Shown here piece by piece: positions 4,900-5,435 of a stretch of 5,435 bases of DNA (positions are counted from its first letter, which is position 1; each line of letters opens with the position of its first letter). Below the pieces are notes generated by a model. That model saw only the letters and a list, made by a program, of their open reading frames with translations. It searched no databases and was not told where the DNA came from. The position numbers and the translations under genes are program-made. The stretch is from the NCBI GenBank assembly GCA_937868025.1, contig CALMLJ010000633.1, positions 1 through 5,435 of the forward strand. Direction: 5' to 3'. Source of the DNA: an uncultured Acidimicrobiaceae bacterium. GTDB lineage: Bacteria; Actinomycetota; Acidimicrobiia; Acidimicrobiales; Microtrichaceae.

Positions 4900-5435
4900 A
4901 TGTCGAACACCACCACCACCATCACCAGCCGACACCGCAACCTGACCAGCACGTCGGAGTTGTCCCGGGCGGACCGCTTCCGGTTCGGTGTGGTGCGCAC
5001 GGTTGCCGTCGGCATCGTTGCCGCCGGTGCGGTCGTGGTCGTCGGGGGCCCGCTCGCCGACAGCGCCTCGGCCGGACCGGTCGCGTTGCCGACCCCCACC
5101 CCCATCCACCCGCCCCAGACCACAACGACCGTCAAGCGGCGTCCGCCCTTCTCGACCATTCCGCCGATCGTCGTCGCCGACTCGGGCACGCCGTCCACGA
5201 CCGTGCCGCCGGTTCCGACCACGGTTCCCCCGACGACGGCCGCCCCCACGACCGCCGCGCCCACGACGGCTGCACCCACCCCGAAGCCCCCCACCACGAA
5301 GAAGCCGAAGGCCGCCGCCCCGGCTGCATCGGCGTCGACGTCGGGCGACCCGACGAACGAGCCGGCGGCATCCCCGGACGTCGCGCCGCTCGGGTCGCCG
5401 GTCGTCGCTCCGATCGACGATCAGCTGGTGGCCGA
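4900..5435 (+). CDS. Exported Thr/Pro/Ala-rich protein, 3' end cut off
   Basis: The frame is open from ATG 4900 to the window edge, giving 178 complete codons. Residues 1-33 are a polar N-terminus with Thr and several Arg. Residues 34-50 (TVAVGIVAAGAVVVVGG) are a hydrophobic core, and ADSASA-GP at 53-60 offers an AxA signal peptidase I site after Ala58. The protein could be secreted, or stay anchored if cleavage fails. From about 62 onward it is low-complexity Thr/Pro/Ala, with TTTTVK, TTVPP and three PTTAA units (111-125), then a Lys-rich patch KPPTTKKPK and Ala/Ser-rich sequence. Such linkers carry catalytic or binding domains across the cell wall in actinobacteria, so a wall-active or adhesive C-terminal domain may follow beyond the edge. 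That domain is not visible and I do not name a function. It is set apart from the operon upstream by a strong terminator and has its own ribosome site. Confidence 0.85.
   Translation, partial: MSNTTTTITSRHRNLTSTSELSRADRFRFGVVRTVAVGIVAAGAVVVVGGPLADSASAGPVALPTPTPIHPPQTTTTVKRRPPFSTIPPIVVADSGTPSTTVPPVPTTVPPTTAAPTTAAPTTAAPTPKPPTTKKPKAAAPAASASTSGDPTNEPAASPDVAPLGSPVVAPIDDQLVA
5230..5274 (+). repeat. Three tandem 15-base units encoding PTTAA
   Basis: Units 5230-5244, 5245-5259 and 5260-5274 each encode Pro-Thr-Thr-Ala-Ala, and a partial fourth (CCCACC) follows. The units differ mainly at third codon positions, so selection for the peptide or gradual drift is more likely than a fresh slippage event. 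Copy number could still vary between strains. Confidence 0.75.

Noticed and set aside
3640..5109. Long minus-strand open frame of 489 codons
   Set aside because: It runs antisense through the aldehyde dehydrogenase, whose catalytic motifs are complete, and across its terminator. Its repetitive Val/Asp/Gly/Ala composition is a GC-bias artefact.
5230..5274. Tandem 15-base repeats as a CRISPR or regulatory array
   Set aside because: The units are in frame, lack spacers, vary at third codon positions and encode a plain Pro-Thr-Thr-Ala-Ala linker.

Overview
The window is high-GC DNA with dense genes on both strands. It very probably comes from an actinobacterium. Three things point there: an F420-type luciferase-like oxidoreductase, several apparently leaderless promoters (a TANNNT -10 box 6 or 7 bases before the start codon), and a secreted protein with a Thr/Pro/Ala-rich linker. 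Acidimicrobiia (Ilumatobacter-like) would fit well, but that is inference from style and not a demonstrated placement.

Layout. Bases 1-570 hold the 3' part of a luciferase-like (LLM) oxidoreductase gene. It converges on a minus-strand gene (589-1014) for a stand-alone cyclic-nucleotide-binding domain. A single hairpin (564-595) covers both stop codons and looks like a shared two-way terminator. Across a 117-base divergent promoter region, two tandem paralogous small membrane proteins of DUF5658 type follow on the plus strand (1132-1533 and 1612-2004). Next comes a compact two-gene unit: an amidohydrolase_2-family metal-dependent hydrolase or decarboxylase (2058-3251) and an aldehyde dehydrogenase (3283-4740). 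Its promoter lies at 2021-2050, with a palindrome over the -35 region, and it ends in a strong intrinsic terminator (4762-4803). The window closes inside a gene for an exported, Thr/Pro/Ala-rich protein (4900 to the edge).

How the genes may work together. The amidohydrolase and aldehyde dehydrogenase are the clearest functional pair. By analogy with ACMSD and aminomuconate semialdehyde dehydrogenase, one could release an aldehyde, for example by decarboxylation, and the other oxidise it to an acid. The substrate cannot be read from the sequence. The CNMP-binding protein and the DUF5658 pair share an intergenic control region, so a link between nucleotide sensing and the membrane proteins is possible but unproven. 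The window contains no RNA gene, CRISPR array, insertion sequence or phage element that I can support. It looks like ordinary chromosomal metabolism with a few poorly described genes and some neat transcription signals.
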